DNA from: Pseudomonadota bacterium
Lineage (GTDB): Bacteria; Pseudomonadota; Alphaproteobacteria; Sneathiellales; Sneathiellaceae
DNA: 64,000 bases
Direction of reading: 5' to 3'
Assembly (NCBI GenBank): GCA_024743055.1
Contig: JANSXH010000003.1
Location: 124,001-188,000 of the forward strand
Positions 1 through 7,785 of this stretch are shown here, one piece after another; position 1 is the first letter of the stretch; every line of letters begins with the position of its first letter. Under the pieces are notes generated by a model. The model was given only the letters and a program-made list of their open reading frames with translations. It was not told the DNA's origin and ran no database searches. A program made the position numbers and the translations under genes.

Positions 1-189
1 CTGAAGATGGCGCGATCCAAGGGCCTTGTGACTCATGCTTTTACAGGGCGGGATGGCGGGGTCATGCCGGACATTGCCGATAACTGCCTGATTGTTCCAG
101 CTCAGTCGACACGGCGCATTCAGGAAATGCATATTACACTGGGTCATATGCTGTGCGGGGCGCTGGAACGCTCATTGTCATTGGTGTGA
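1..189 (+). CDS. gmhA: GmhA, phosphoheptose isomerase (3' end only)
   Basis: This is the last 62 codons of sedoheptulose-7-phosphate isomerase, cut by the left window edge. The visible part has the SIS-family C-terminus: a GLVTHAFTGRDGG stretch (the nucleotide-sugar loop, GLVxxxxTGxDGG), then IVPAQSTRRIQEMHI, which matches the 'RIQExHI' helix of GmhA proteins. The enzyme makes D-glycero-D-manno-heptose 7-phosphate for the LPS inner core. hldE follows after 7 bp and hldD overlaps hldE, so the heptose pathway is one operon. The product call rests on a short fragment plus context. Confidence 0.85.
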   Translation: MKMARSKGLVTHAFTGRDGGVMPDIADNCLIVPAQSTRRIQEMHITLGHMLCGALERSLSLV

Positions 190-196
190 GGGAATA

Positions 197-1681
197 ATGC
201 AGAATTCCGCCGATCTTCTCTCCCTTCTCGATGCATTATCCGGCAAACGGGTCCTCGTTATCGGTGATGTCATGCTCGATCGCTTTGTCTATGGGACAGC
301 GGCACGCATCTCACCCGAAGCCCCAATCCCGGTTCTTAATATCACCCATCAAACGAAAATGCTTGGCGGAGCGGGAAATGTGGTGCGCAATATCGCCTCT
401 ATGGGCGGGGAAGCCCTGCTGGTTTCCGTCGTTGGCGAGGATACCGATGGCGCAGAAATCAGCGATATTTTAAGCAATACAGGCGGCCTGACGCCACATC
501 TAGTGAAATCAGTCGGTCGACCGACCACATTGAAGACCCGTTTCATCGCTGATGGTCAACAATTGCTCAGGAGCGATCAGGAAGCGACCCATGAATTGCA
601 GCCCGCCACTGCTGAAAAACTCCTCAAAGCTTACAAATCCGCCCTTGAGTCTGCGGATATTGTTGTCCTGTCCGATTATGCTAAAGGCGTTTTGTCGGAC
701 CCTGTCCTGAAAGAGGCCATTGCCCTCGCGCGGGCAGCAAATCTGCCGATTATCGCCGACCCCAAGTCCGAGGATTTCAGCCGTTATGCCGGCGTAACCC
801 TTTTGACACCGAACCGAAAAGAGATGATCGCTGCCAGTGGCAAGCCGTGCGGCACCAATGGTGAGGTGGAGACCGCGGCCTTGAATGTCCTGGCCAAAAC
901 CGGGCTCGAGACCCTGCTGGTCACCCGGTCTGAAGCCGGGATGAGCTTGATCACGGAAGAAAGCGCCCATCATATCGCAGCCGAGGCTCAGGAAGTCTTT
1001 GATGTCTCCGGGGCCGGGGACAGCGTGATTGCGGCCCTCGCTCTCGCTCATGGCGCCGGGGCGCCACTACTGGAAGCGGCCAACCTCGCCAATTTGGCCG
1101 GCAGCATCGCCGTCGCCAAATCCGGCACTGCTGCGGTGAGCCGCGAAGAGCTGATGGAGGCGGTGCAAGCCGCAGAAATCCACGGCCTGGAAGAAAAAAT
1201 TACAAGCCTGGCCATGGCTCTGGAGCGGGTGTCCAATTGGCGAAGCCGCGGACTAAAGGTCGGCTTTACCAATGGCTGCTTCGATCTGGTGCATCCGGGG
1301 CATATTTCCCTGATCCAACAATCCAAGGCCGAATGTGACCGGCTGATTGTCGGCCTCAATACAGATGACAGCATCAAGCGCCTGAAAGGCCCGGACCGTC
1401 CCGTCACTTCGGAGAATTCCCGGGCCATTGTCCTGGCCAGTCTCAGCGATATAGATCTGGTGGTACCTTTTGCCGAAGACACGCCAATCACCTTAATCGA
1501 GGCAATCAAACCTGATGTGCTGGTAAAGGGAGCGGATTACACGGTCGAAACCGTTGTTGGTGCCGATATTGTCCAGGCTTATGGGGGTCGGGTGCATCTG
1601 GCCGAATTGAAAGATGGCTTCAGCACGACCGGTACCATTCAGCGGCTTCTCGGCAAAAAAGAAGGGACAAAACAGTCATGA
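197..1681 (+). CDS. hldE: HldE, bifunctional heptose-7-phosphate kinase / heptose-1-phosphate adenylyltransferase
   Basis: The 494-residue cytosolic protein phosphorylates D-glycero-beta-D-manno-heptose 7-phosphate and later adenylylates the 1-phosphate to ADP-heptose for LPS core. The N-terminal ribokinase (PfkB) domain covers about residues 1-320, with GGAGNVVRN near the start and the catalytic GAGD motif near residue 272. The C-terminal nucleotidyltransferase domain carries FTNGCFDLVHPGH (357-369, HxGH motif). Both halves are complete, so it is a fused E. coli-type enzyme. The ATG at 197 is chosen because GAGGGA lies just upstream; the frame is open further upstream but overlaps gmhA. The stop overlaps hldD in ATGA. 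Confidence 0.95.
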   Translation: MQNSADLLSLLDALSGKRVLVIGDVMLDRFVYGTAARISPEAPIPVLNITHQTKMLGGAGNVVRNIASMGGEALLVSVVGEDTDGAEISDILSNTGGLTPHLVKSVGRPTTLKTRFIADGQQLLRSDQEATHELQPATAEKLLKAYKSALESADIVVLSDYAKGVLSDPVLKEAIALARAANLPIIADPKSEDFSRYAGVTLLTPNRKEMIAASGKPCGTNGEVETAALNVLAKTGLETLLVTRSEAGMSLITEESAHHIAAEAQEVFDVSGAGDSVIAALALAHGAGAPLLEAANLANLAGSIAVAKSGTAAVSREELMEAVQAAEIHGLEEKITSLAMALERVSNWRSRGLKVGFTNGCFDLVHPGHISLIQQSKAECDRLIVGLNTDDSIKRLKGPDRPVTSENSRAIVLASLSDIDLVVPFAEDTPITLIEAIKPDVLVKGADYTVETVVGADIVQAYGGRVHLAELKDGFSTTGTIQRLLGKKEGTKQS

Positions 1682-2670
1682 CCGCACATATCCTGGTCAC
1701 CGGCGGCGCCGGATTTATCGGCTCCAACATGGTTGCGGCCCTCTCGGAGCAGGGAAAGTCTGTTGTTGTCTGCGACTGGCTGGAAGATGGCGAGAAGTGG
1801 AAGAATATTGCCAAACATGTGGTTTCTGACATTGTTGATCCCGATCAGTTGGAAGACTGGCTGAAAACCAAGGGCGAGAAGCTCTCTGCCGTTATCCATA
1901 TGGGGGCGATCTCGGCGACGACCGAGACGGACGGTGATCTTATCCTCAAGCGCAATTTCCGGCCCACATTGATGCTGTGGAACTGGGCAACAACCCAGAA
2001 AATCCCGTTTATCTACGCCTCTTCCGCAGCCACCTATGGCGATGGCAGCGGCGGCTTCGATGATAATGAGGCCGAAACATCCCTTGGTGAGCTACATCCG
2101 CTCAATCTTTATGGCTGGAGCAAACATGCCTTCGACAAGCACATTGCCCGGGAAATTGCCCGTGGCGCCATGACGCCACCGCAATGGGCCGGGCTCAAGT
2201 TTTTCAACGTTTACGGCCCTAACGAATATCATAAAGGCAGCATGAAAAGCGTCATCGCCCAATGCTATCCTAAGGTTGCAGCGGGGGAGGGAGTGACCCT
2301 GTTCAAATCCCACAATCCTGATTATGAAGACGGCGGCCAGCTCCGCGATTTCGTCTATGTGAAAGATTGCGTCAATGTCATGCTGTGGCTGCTGGATAAT
2401 CCGCAGGTTTCCGGGCTTTTCAACCTCGGCACCGGCAAAGCCCGCAGTTTCAAGGACTTGGCCAAGGCCGTTTTCACCGCCGCGGGCAAACCCGCGAACA
2501 TAACCTACCGCGACACCCCCATCGAAATCCGCGACAAATATCAGTATTTCACCGAAGCCAATATGCAAAAGCTGAAGGCCCGCGGCTTTGGTGGCAACTT
2601 CCATAGCCTCGAGGACGGGATCGCCGACTATGTGACCGAATATCTGGCGAAAGATGATCCGTATCGGTGA
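1678..2670 (+). CDS. hldD: HldD, ADP-L-glycero-D-manno-heptose 6-epimerase
   Basis: An extended short-chain dehydrogenase of 330 residues that epimerises ADP-D,D-heptose to ADP-L,D-heptose, the last step before heptosyl transfer to lipid A-Kdo. It has the NAD(P)-binding GGAGFIGSN loop at residues 8-16, the SSAATYG segment, and the catalytic YxxxK as YGWSK near residue 145. The KFFNVYGPNEYHKG segment is typical of HldD. The start codon overlaps the hldE stop by four bases, which indicates translational coupling. Length matches the family (about 310-330). Confidence 0.95.
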   Translation: MTAHILVTGGAGFIGSNMVAALSEQGKSVVVCDWLEDGEKWKNIAKHVVSDIVDPDQLEDWLKTKGEKLSAVIHMGAISATTETDGDLILKRNFRPTLMLWNWATTQKIPFIYASSAATYGDGSGGFDDNEAETSLGELHPLNLYGWSKHAFDKHIAREIARGAMTPPQWAGLKFFNVYGPNEYHKGSMKSVIAQCYPKVAAGEGVTLFKSHNPDYEDGGQLRDFVYVKDCVNVMLWLLDNPQVSGLFNLGTGKARSFKDLAKAVFTAAGKPANITYRDTPIEIRDKYQYFTEANMQKLKARGFGGNFHSLEDGIADYVTEYLAKDDPYR

Positions 2671-2683
2671 GAGATACACATTG

Positions 2684-2980
2684 CTATAGTTGAACTATTA
2701 TTCCACCCTTCATCGCACTGTCACCTTTTCGATAACCTTCTCTTGCATCGAGAAAGCTCTGCCCGTTAGGCCCGCTGTTCTGTATCCGATCTACTCTGAA
2801 TAGCTTCCAATGCTCATGTTCACCAGATGCACTGGCCCCAGACGTTTGAAATGCCCGTAAAAGGGGTTTCCCGTCCTTACTGTATCCAAGTGCATGAGGC
2901 TCAATAACCCTGCTTCCTGGAGAATAGTAAATCTCTAGCTTTAAACGCGATTCAATTGCTCTTTTAAGTTCGTCAAGCAT
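2684..2980 (-). CDS. Small stand-alone WYL-domain-like protein
   Basis: The 98-residue protein has the sheet pattern of a WYL ligand-binding domain: LKLEIYYSPGSRVIEPHALGYSKDGKPLLRAF, then a later segment with KLFRVDRI. This matches the Y...R.i.P..lgy..dg..ll.a....g....fr.dRI layout. No helix-turn-helix is present, so it is not a standard WYL regulator. AAGGAG stands 6 bases before the ATG. It is convergent with hldD and isolated. WYL domains bind nucleic acid or nucleotides in regulators, some linked to phage defence; no function is claimed here. Confidence 0.65.
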   Translation of the reverse strand: MLDELKRAIESRLKLEIYYSPGSRVIEPHALGYSKDGKPLLRAFQTSGASASGEHEHWKLFRVDRIQNSGPNGQSFLDAREGYRKGDSAMKGGIIVQL

Positions 2981-3001
2981 ATTAGCTCCTTAACAATAAG
3001 G

Positions 3002-3091
3002 AATATCGGCTTGACACAGGATTCCAAGATGTGGGACAACTTAGAAGCTTATTTCTTGTTCCGCGCCGACATTCAAAAAGTGCGGATTTAG
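3002..3091 (+). pseudogene. Possible remnant of an IS256-type transposase
   Basis: An open stretch ending in TAG at 3089 encodes MWDNLEAYFLFRADIQKVRI. This resembles the conserved IS256-family segment W-x-x-L-x-x-F/Y-F-x-[YF]-P-x-x-I-R-K-x-I. The next conserved block (YTTNAIES) is not in frame, though an ATCGAG follows at 3105. No terminal inverted repeats were found. The identification rests on about 20 residues recalled from the family pattern and is tentative. Confidence 0.3.
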
Positions 3092-3100
3092 GAATTCAAG

Positions 3101-3131
3101 GCCCATCGAGTTGCAGCTCGGTGGGCTTTTT
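3101..3131 (+). terminator. Rho-independent terminator (hairpin plus T-run)
   Basis: GCCCATCGAG (3101-3110) pairs with CTCGGTGGGC (3117-3126) across a 6-base loop, with one G-U pair, and is followed by five T. It would end transcription on the plus strand, but no intact plus-strand gene lies just upstream after hldD. It may be the end of a decayed element. Confidence 0.65.
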
Positions 3132-3400
3132 CCATAAGTCAGCAATAGAAACGCAAAAAGACTAGGAAGAGTCAAGTATGAAAGCTGCCCTTGGCACAAT
3201 ATCTTGGGGATATCCTTTATCCACATATCCACATGTGGCTGATTCTGGAGATTTTGTGACAGTGGAATTGTTCTGACCCAGGTTTTGTTTTTTAATTTCG
3301 TTAATCAAATACAAAATTTATTCCAAAGACAGCGATAGGTTGCGAATCACTCTCTTATAAGTTTAAAGTGTTTGTTGTTAATCATACATTGGGTGTTTTT

Positions 3401-3688
3401 ATGAAAGGCTACTGGATCGTACATATCACCATCACGGATGAGGTGGGGTATCCGGAGTATATCAAGGCGGATGCGGAGGCTTTTGCAAAATATGATGCCA
3501 AGTTCCTGGTGCGGGGCGGGCAGTATTCTGCGGTTGAAGGACCGGCGCGGGAGCGGCATGTGGTGATAGAGTTCGAGTCATACGAAAAAGCCCTCGAATG
3601 CTACCACTCCCCCGAATACCAGCGCGCTGCCAAGCTCCGGCAGGCCTATGCGGACTCGGAAGTACTAATCCTGGAAGGGACGGGCTAG
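3401..3688 (+). CDS. DUF1330 family protein
   Basis: A 95-residue ferredoxin-like (dimeric alpha/beta barrel) protein. The family signature is visible: GYWIVHITITD at the N-terminus, then YPEYIKADAEAFAKYDAKFLVRGG and VVIEFESYEKALECYHSPEYQ. The ATG at 3401 is chosen because MKGYWIVHI is where family members begin; the frame is open back to 3368 without family sequence. DUF1330 proteins are small cytosolic proteins of unknown biochemical role. It stands alone, convergent with the cupin gene. Confidence 0.85.
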   Translation: MKGYWIVHITITDEVGYPEYIKADAEAFAKYDAKFLVRGGQYSAVEGPARERHVVIEFESYEKALECYHSPEYQRAAKLRQAYADSEVLILEGTG

Positions 3689-3847
3689 GTCGGGTTAGGT
3701 CGACTCAAGTAAGAGAGGCCGTCTCTCCTCTTATCATCTTTTGCCCATCGAGTATCTCTACGGACAGGCTCTCATTCCATGAAAAGGGGTATTGATATTT
3801 CTTTCTACACCACAAAAGAGAATACAATTTTATTAAATTCTTCTCTA

Positions 3848-3863
3848 TGTTTCACGTGAAACA
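3848..3863. promoter_or_regulatory. parS: parS centromere site (left of the proposed origin)
   Basis: TGTTTCACGTGAAACA is a perfect 16-bp palindrome identical to the chromosomal parS consensus bound by ParB. It lies in the 204-bp gap between the DUF1330 and cupin genes, about 12 kb to the left of the proposed oriC. Two identical copies lie to the right at 25331 and 27641. Confidence 0.9.
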
Positions 3864-3892
3864 AATTGGCGAATTAAAACGGGTCAGTGGCC

Positions 3893-4198
3893 CTATTTCA
3901 GGAATTCGATCTCGACAAAGGCAAACTCAAAATCGTTACCGTTGATGACGTTATGTTCGACCCCAAGCTCGCGGAAATAGGGGACTCCAGTCTTAAGCTC
4001 GGCCGTCACCCGTTCCCCATCTGGAAGATCGATCTCGAGGATGCCGTCGCCCATGGGCACGACCACATAATCGTACTCATGCCGGTGCCAGCCCGTATCG
4101 GAGCCCTTCTCTGCGAAGCGCCATTCGGTGACGCGGGTACGCTCATTGTCGATGAAAACGGTGGGAACTGCGGTTCCAGAGGTAGGGCTATCGCACAT
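3893..4198 (-). CDS. Cupin-domain protein
   Basis: A 101-residue single-cupin protein. GWHRHEYDYVVVPMGDG gives the first cupin motif (HxH with E), and the second half reads VPYFRELGVEHNVINGND with the metal-ligand His. Such proteins are small beta-barrels, often metal-binding; the substrate cannot be told. The ATG at 4198 is preferred (AGGAG 7 bases upstream) over a TTG one codon earlier. It overlaps the end of mmcB by 11 bases, so it is the last gene of the minus-strand run. Confidence 0.8.
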   Translation of the reverse strand: MCDSPTSGTAVPTVFIDNERTRVTEWRFAEKGSDTGWHRHEYDYVVVPMGDGILEIDLPDGERVTAELKTGVPYFRELGVEHNVINGNDFEFAFVEIEFLK

Positions 4199-4667
4199 CA
4201 AACTTCTCCTTCAAAGGGTCTTCCGCGGCCAGCAACCGGCGGGCGGCAATGCGGGCAAAACGCAGGGTGACATTGCGCCGGCGGGCGGCGTTGAGCTTGT
4301 AATCGGGGGAGGGGCGGAGGATTTCCCCGCCGTAATTGTCCGCGATGATCAAACCATGCTCCTCCGGCAACATATCTCTCGGGAAATCGGCATCGACGGC
4401 GAAGTAATATTCATCGCAGAATTCGAGATATTCCGGCCATTTGCTGTCGGTCTGAAAATCGGCGGTGCTGCTTTTGACCTCGACAATGATAATCCGGCCC
4501 TTGTCGTTGATGCCCATGACATCGACCCGGCGGCGGCTGCGGAGCTTGACCTCAGCCATCGCCTCATAGCCCATGGAAACCAATAGATGTTGCACCCCTC
4601 GTGCGAGGCGGATTCCTTTGTCGGAGCGGGTTCGAGCTCCTTTTTCAGCGCCGCTCAGGAGAGGCAT
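4188..4667 (-). CDS. mmcB: MmcB family DNA repair protein (DUF1052)
   Basis: A 159-residue protein of the alphaproteobacterial MmcB family, in Caulobacter an SOS-induced factor for mitomycin C resistance. The nuclease-like core is visible: RVDVMGIND, then IIIVEVKSSTADFQTDSKWPEY, where the D...EVK pattern recalls PD-(D/E)XK enzymes, followed by EYYFAVDADFP and GLIIADNYG. It overlaps the XRE gene upstream by 23 bases and the cupin gene downstream. No obvious LexA box was recognised upstream. Confidence 0.85.
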   Translation of the reverse strand: MPLLSGAEKGARTRSDKGIRLARGVQHLLVSMGYEAMAEVKLRSRRRVDVMGINDKGRIIIVEVKSSTADFQTDSKWPEYLEFCDEYYFAVDADFPRDMLPEEHGLIIADNYGGEILRPSPDYKLNAARRRNVTLRFARIAARRLLAAEDPLKEKFDVR

Positions 4668-5013
4668 CTTTTAAACTGTTTAGCATCTGCTGGAGCCGTG
4701 GCTCCTGCAGATTGCGGATTTCACGGGCGAGAAGATTGGCGTATTCCGTTGCGGTCGGGCTAAGACCACTGGTATCCAACGTGACTTTCGGATGGGAAAG
4801 GGAGGCGAGGCGCTGTAATTCCTCGGCATCATCCCAGATGATATTGAAATAGACGCAGATCTGCTCCACCAAGGACCAGGACGGACGGCCGCGATGACCA
4901 TGCTCCAATGCCGAAAGATAGGCGGAGCTGATATCCAGATCCGTCGCCATCTGTTTCAAGGTGATGTTCCGACCCTTGCGCAGGGCCCGGACCCGAAGTC
5001 CAAAGGGTGTCAT
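4645..5013 (-). CDS. XRE-family helix-turn-helix regulator
   Basis: A 122-residue DNA-binding protein. The HTH spans about residues 5-60: LRKGRNITLKQMATDLDIS, then SAYLSALEHGHRGRPS, the classical XRE recognition helix. The C-terminal half (EELQRLASLSHPKV and on) is helical without a ligand domain I recognise. A similar XRE gene next to the Smr gene is common in alphaproteobacteria. The regulated genes are not known; it may regulate its own operon with mmcB. Confidence 0.85.
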   Translation of the reverse strand: MTPFGLRVRALRKGRNITLKQMATDLDISSAYLSALEHGHRGRPSWSLVEQICVYFNIIWDDAEELQRLASLSHPKVTLDTSGLSPTATEYANLLAREIRNLQEPRLQQMLNSLKDASPERR

Positions 5014-5040
5014 AACCGCAACTCTTCCAAATTCATGTTT

Positions 5041-5694
5041 TTACGAGCGCGTTCGCCGTAACAGCACATAAAGGGCGCCCGAGCCTCCATGTTTCGGCTG
5101 TGCGGGACGAAAGTCAATAACAATGCGTTTCAAATCCGCCTGTCCAAGCCATTTTGGTACCGCTTCACGCAGGATTCCTCGGCGATCCCGGGTCATAAAG
5201 GCGGCATCATCGGATTTCTCGGCTGAAGAGCCTTTCCCCGTAATGACCAGCACGCAGCGTCTGCCCTGAATCTGAGCTGCCGACAGAAAGGTCCGAAGGC
5301 GGCCATGCGCTTCCGCCTGAGTCAGCCCATGCAGATCGATGCGACCTTCTATTGGCATCTGCCCTTTGCGCAACCGCTCCGAACTCCGCCGGTCGAGGCC
5401 CGCCACATTCCCTCTCGCCGTCTCAGACGAGGCTTTAGGTTGTTGTTTTGAAGCCTGTTCTTGATGTTTGATCCCGGACATGGCGGCAGCAAGGCTTTCT
5501 GCATTGATTGTCTTGGCAGGGGTCTTTGATCGGGATTTTGTTGTATTTTTGGCAGATTTTGGTGCCTTTGCCGGCACCACCTCGAAACCGGTAAAGCGAT
5601 TGCTGGTCGTCCGATCTACGGCTCGGGTAACATAATCCCACAGATCACGATCTGCTTTTGACAGCCCTTGCGGGCGCTTATCCTTGCGGCTCAT
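5041..5694 (-). CDS. Smr/MutS2-domain endonuclease-like protein
   Basis: A 217-residue protein with a basic, low-complexity N-terminal half (Lys, Ser and Thr rich, residues about 30-110) and a C-terminal Smr domain: RIDLHGLTQAEAH (the DLHG motif), CVLVITGKG, and the end motif HGGSGALYVLLRR. Smr domains nick or bind structured nucleic acid. In alphaproteobacteria this gene normally follows mltA; here lutABC lies between. The ATG at 5694 lies inside the end of lutC; a TTG three codons earlier is an alternative. Confidence 0.88.
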   Translation of the reverse strand: MSRKDKRPQGLSKADRDLWDYVTRAVDRTTSNRFTGFEVVPAKAPKSAKNTTKSRSKTPAKTINAESLAAAMSGIKHQEQASKQQPKASSETARGNVAGLDRRSSERLRKGQMPIEGRIDLHGLTQAEAHGRLRTFLSAAQIQGRRCVLVITGKGSSAEKSDDAAFMTRDRRGILREAVPKWLGQADLKRIVIDFRPAQPKHGGSGALYVLLRRTRS

Positions 5695-6358
5695 CTTCAA
5701 CAATCACCACATGCAAACGGCGCGGGCCATGGGCGCCCATGATCAGGGTCTGTTCAATATCGGCTGTTCGTGACGGGCCGGAGATAAAATTGACGGTACG
5801 CGGCATATTGCCGGTTCCAAACTTATCCCGCACTCGATCCCAGGCATCCTCAAACCCGCCCGTAACCTGATTGGCCTTCAAGACCACAATATGATTTTCC
5901 GGCAAAAAATTGAGGGTTGAGGGGGTATCTGCACCCGATGCCATACAGAGGGTCCCGCTTTCCGCCATGGCCGCGAGGGCTGGTGTCAGGCTGACATCAT
6001 CTTTTATGTCTGCAGCACCTTCAGTAACTTCGAGCAATGGCGCTTTCTCAAATGAGAGGTCGGAAAGCGCCGGAGACATTTTGATTTTGCTCGGTAGATT
6101 ATGGCTGCTGAGGTAGTCCTGAACCTCTTCAGCCACATTGTCCATGGAAGAGACCCGTGTCACTGTACCGCCAAGAGCCTCCATTTTCTGCTGAAATAGA
6201 TCAACTTTCTCTGCGGCGCTGATATTGGTACGGTCTGGTACAATATTTCGGGAATGCCCTTCAATTCTTGCGCGGGCGGCGGCAGCGGCCTCATCAGAGA
6301 GCGGTCCTCGTCCCAGGTTATGACGAATACGGTTGAGTATCTTTTCCCGGGATGGCAT
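5678..6358 (-). CDS. lutC: LutC, LUD-domain lactate utilisation protein
   Basis: A 226-residue LUD (DUF162) domain protein, third gene of lutABC, needed for oxidation of L-lactate to pyruvate. It starts MPSREKILNRIRHNLGRG, typical of LutC, and carries ALAAMAESGTLCMASGAD and PENHIVVLKANQVTGGF, then the glycine-rich tail FISGPSRTADIEQTLIMGAHGPRRLHVVIVED found in all LUD proteins. Its ATG overlaps the lutB stop (TGATG). The frame is open upstream inside lutB but without family similarity. Confidence 0.9.
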   Translation of the reverse strand: MPSREKILNRIRHNLGRGPLSDEAAAAARARIEGHSRNIVPDRTNISAAEKVDLFQQKMEALGGTVTRVSSMDNVAEEVQDYLSSHNLPSKIKMSPALSDLSFEKAPLLEVTEGAADIKDDVSLTPALAAMAESGTLCMASGADTPSTLNFLPENHIVVLKANQVTGGFEDAWDRVRDKFGTGNMPRTVNFISGPSRTADIEQTLIMGAHGPRRLHVVIVEDEPQG

Positions 6359-7785
6359 CAGTTTTGACCTCGCTTCTGCTGCTTTTTCCATTGGTCCATG
6401 AAAGTCGAGCCTTGCGGAGCCGGCAGATCCCGCACGGAGGTCCATCCAGTTGCCAGCGGCAATTTGCTGAGACGGCCCTTCTTGCCAGCGAGGGCTTTGA
6501 GCGTCATGGCGCCAACTCGGGTGGCCAAGCGATAAAGGGCGGGGCGCTTGGCGAAAAAGGCCCAAAGGCCAACTCCCCAGCGCTCCGGCTTCGGGGCAAT
6601 CTGCTTCTCAAACGCTTCTTCCCTCCAGTGCCGCATGATTTTCGGCAAGGGAATGCGTACAGGGCAGACTTCCTCGCAACGACCGCAAAAGCTGGTTGCA
6701 TTTGGTAGATGCCGGGCTTCCTCTAACCCCACCATCTGTGGATTGAGCGCCGCGCCGATAGGCCCGGGATACACCCACCCATAAGTGTGGCCGCCGACCG
6801 CCTGATAAACCGGGCAATGGTTCATGCAGGCACCGCATTTCAGACATCGCAGTAGATCCTGCTTATCGGTGCCCAGCAATTCGGTCCGGCCGCTATCAAC
6901 TATCACCACATGAAAAGCTGCCGGGCCGTCAATATCGTCGCGTCGCCGCGGCCCGGTAGAAAAGGTGGTATAAACGGACATTTCCTGCCCAGTGGCCGAG
7001 CGAGCAAGAAGCCTCAGAAATGTGGAGGCATCTTCTAAAGTTGGAACAACCTTCTCAACACTGCTGACAGCAATATGGGTTTTTGGCAAGCTCTGGGTGA
7101 GGTCGCCATTGCCCTCATTGGTGACAATCACCGTTGAACCAGTCTCAGCAATCATGAAATTGGCTCCGGTAATGCCCACATCAGCGGCCACATATTTCTC
7201 ACGAAGGACCGAACGGGCTTCATTGACGAGGGCTTGCGGATCTGTCTGACGTTCGTTCAGACCATATTTCTGGTGATGTTCATGAAACAGCTCCGTCACC
7301 TGATCCTTTGTTTTATGCAAGGCCGGAGCAATAATATGGCTCGGATATTCCTCGGCCAGCTGGATGATATACTCGCCGAGGTCTGTCTCGATTGGCTCAA
7401 TATCATTGGCGGCGAGAAAATCATTAAGGGCCATTTCCTCGGTGATCATGGATTTGCCTTTGGTCACCGTTTTGGCATCGGCGTCGCGGCAGATCTTGAG
7501 AATGGCTTCCCGCGCCTCGGCATAGGTACTACACCAATGAACCTGTCCGCCTTGCAAGAGCACCTGATCCTCGAAATATTCCAGATAGAAGTCTAGATGT
7601 TCAATAATGTGGTTTTTCAGGTCGCGGGCGCTGTCTCTGAGATCCTCAAATTCCGGCAATTCCGACACCCGCTCGGCCCGAGCGACAGAAAACCCGGTTT
7701 TAACCTTGGAAAAAGCTTCCTGAACCTTGGCATCCTGCAACGCGTCATGTGCTTCTTTCTTGAAATGGCGGCTGGTAACCTGCAT
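6358..7785 (-). CDS. lutB: LutB, iron-sulfur subunit of L-lactate oxidase complex
   Basis: A 475-residue protein combining an N-terminal LUD domain (SMITEEMALNDFL, GITGANFMIAETGSTV, FSTGPRRRDDIDGP) with a C-terminal 2x[4Fe-4S] ferredoxin module: CLKCGACMNHCP at residues 314-325 and CGRCEEVCPVRIPL at 367-380. It transfers electrons from lactate oxidation, probably to the quinone pool. Length agrees with the Bacillus LutB family (about 475). It is coupled on both sides by TGATG overlaps. The gene was confirmed as complete by eye. Confidence 0.93.
   Translation of the reverse strand: MQVTSRHFKKEAHDALQDAKVQEAFSKVKTGFSVARAERVSELPEFEDLRDSARDLKNHIIEHLDFYLEYFEDQVLLQGGQVHWCSTYAEAREAILKICRDADAKTVTKGKSMITEEMALNDFLAANDIEPIETDLGEYIIQLAEEYPSHIIAPALHKTKDQVTELFHEHHQKYGLNERQTDPQALVNEARSVLREKYVAADVGITGANFMIAETGSTVIVTNEGNGDLTQSLPKTHIAVSSVEKVVPTLEDASTFLRLLARSATGQEMSVYTTFSTGPRRRDDIDGPAAFHVVIVDSGRTELLGTDKQDLLRCLKCGACMNHCPVYQAVGGHTYGWVYPGPIGAALNPQMVGLEEARHLPNATSFCGRCEEVCPVRIPLPKIMRHWREEAFEKQIAPKPERWGVGLWAFFAKRPALYRLATRVGAMTLKALAGKKGRLSKLPLATGWTSVRDLPAPQGSTFMDQWKKQQKRGQN

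Larger units (their letters stand above)
2981..3400. other. 420-bp gap without an intact gene
   Basis: Apart from the possible transposase remnant and the hairpin, I see AT-rich sequence with runs such as GTTTTGTTTTTTAATTTCG near 3284-3300 and no convincing coding frame. The segment TATCCACATATCCACATGTGG near 3219-3238 contains a short CCACATGTGG palindrome. No tRNA-like fold was found. Confidence 0.5.

Noticed and set aside
3041-3232. Minus-strand frame of 63 codons in the 3.0-3.2 kb gap
   Set aside because: It runs through the hairpin terminator and lacks a ribosome site or recognisable sequence.
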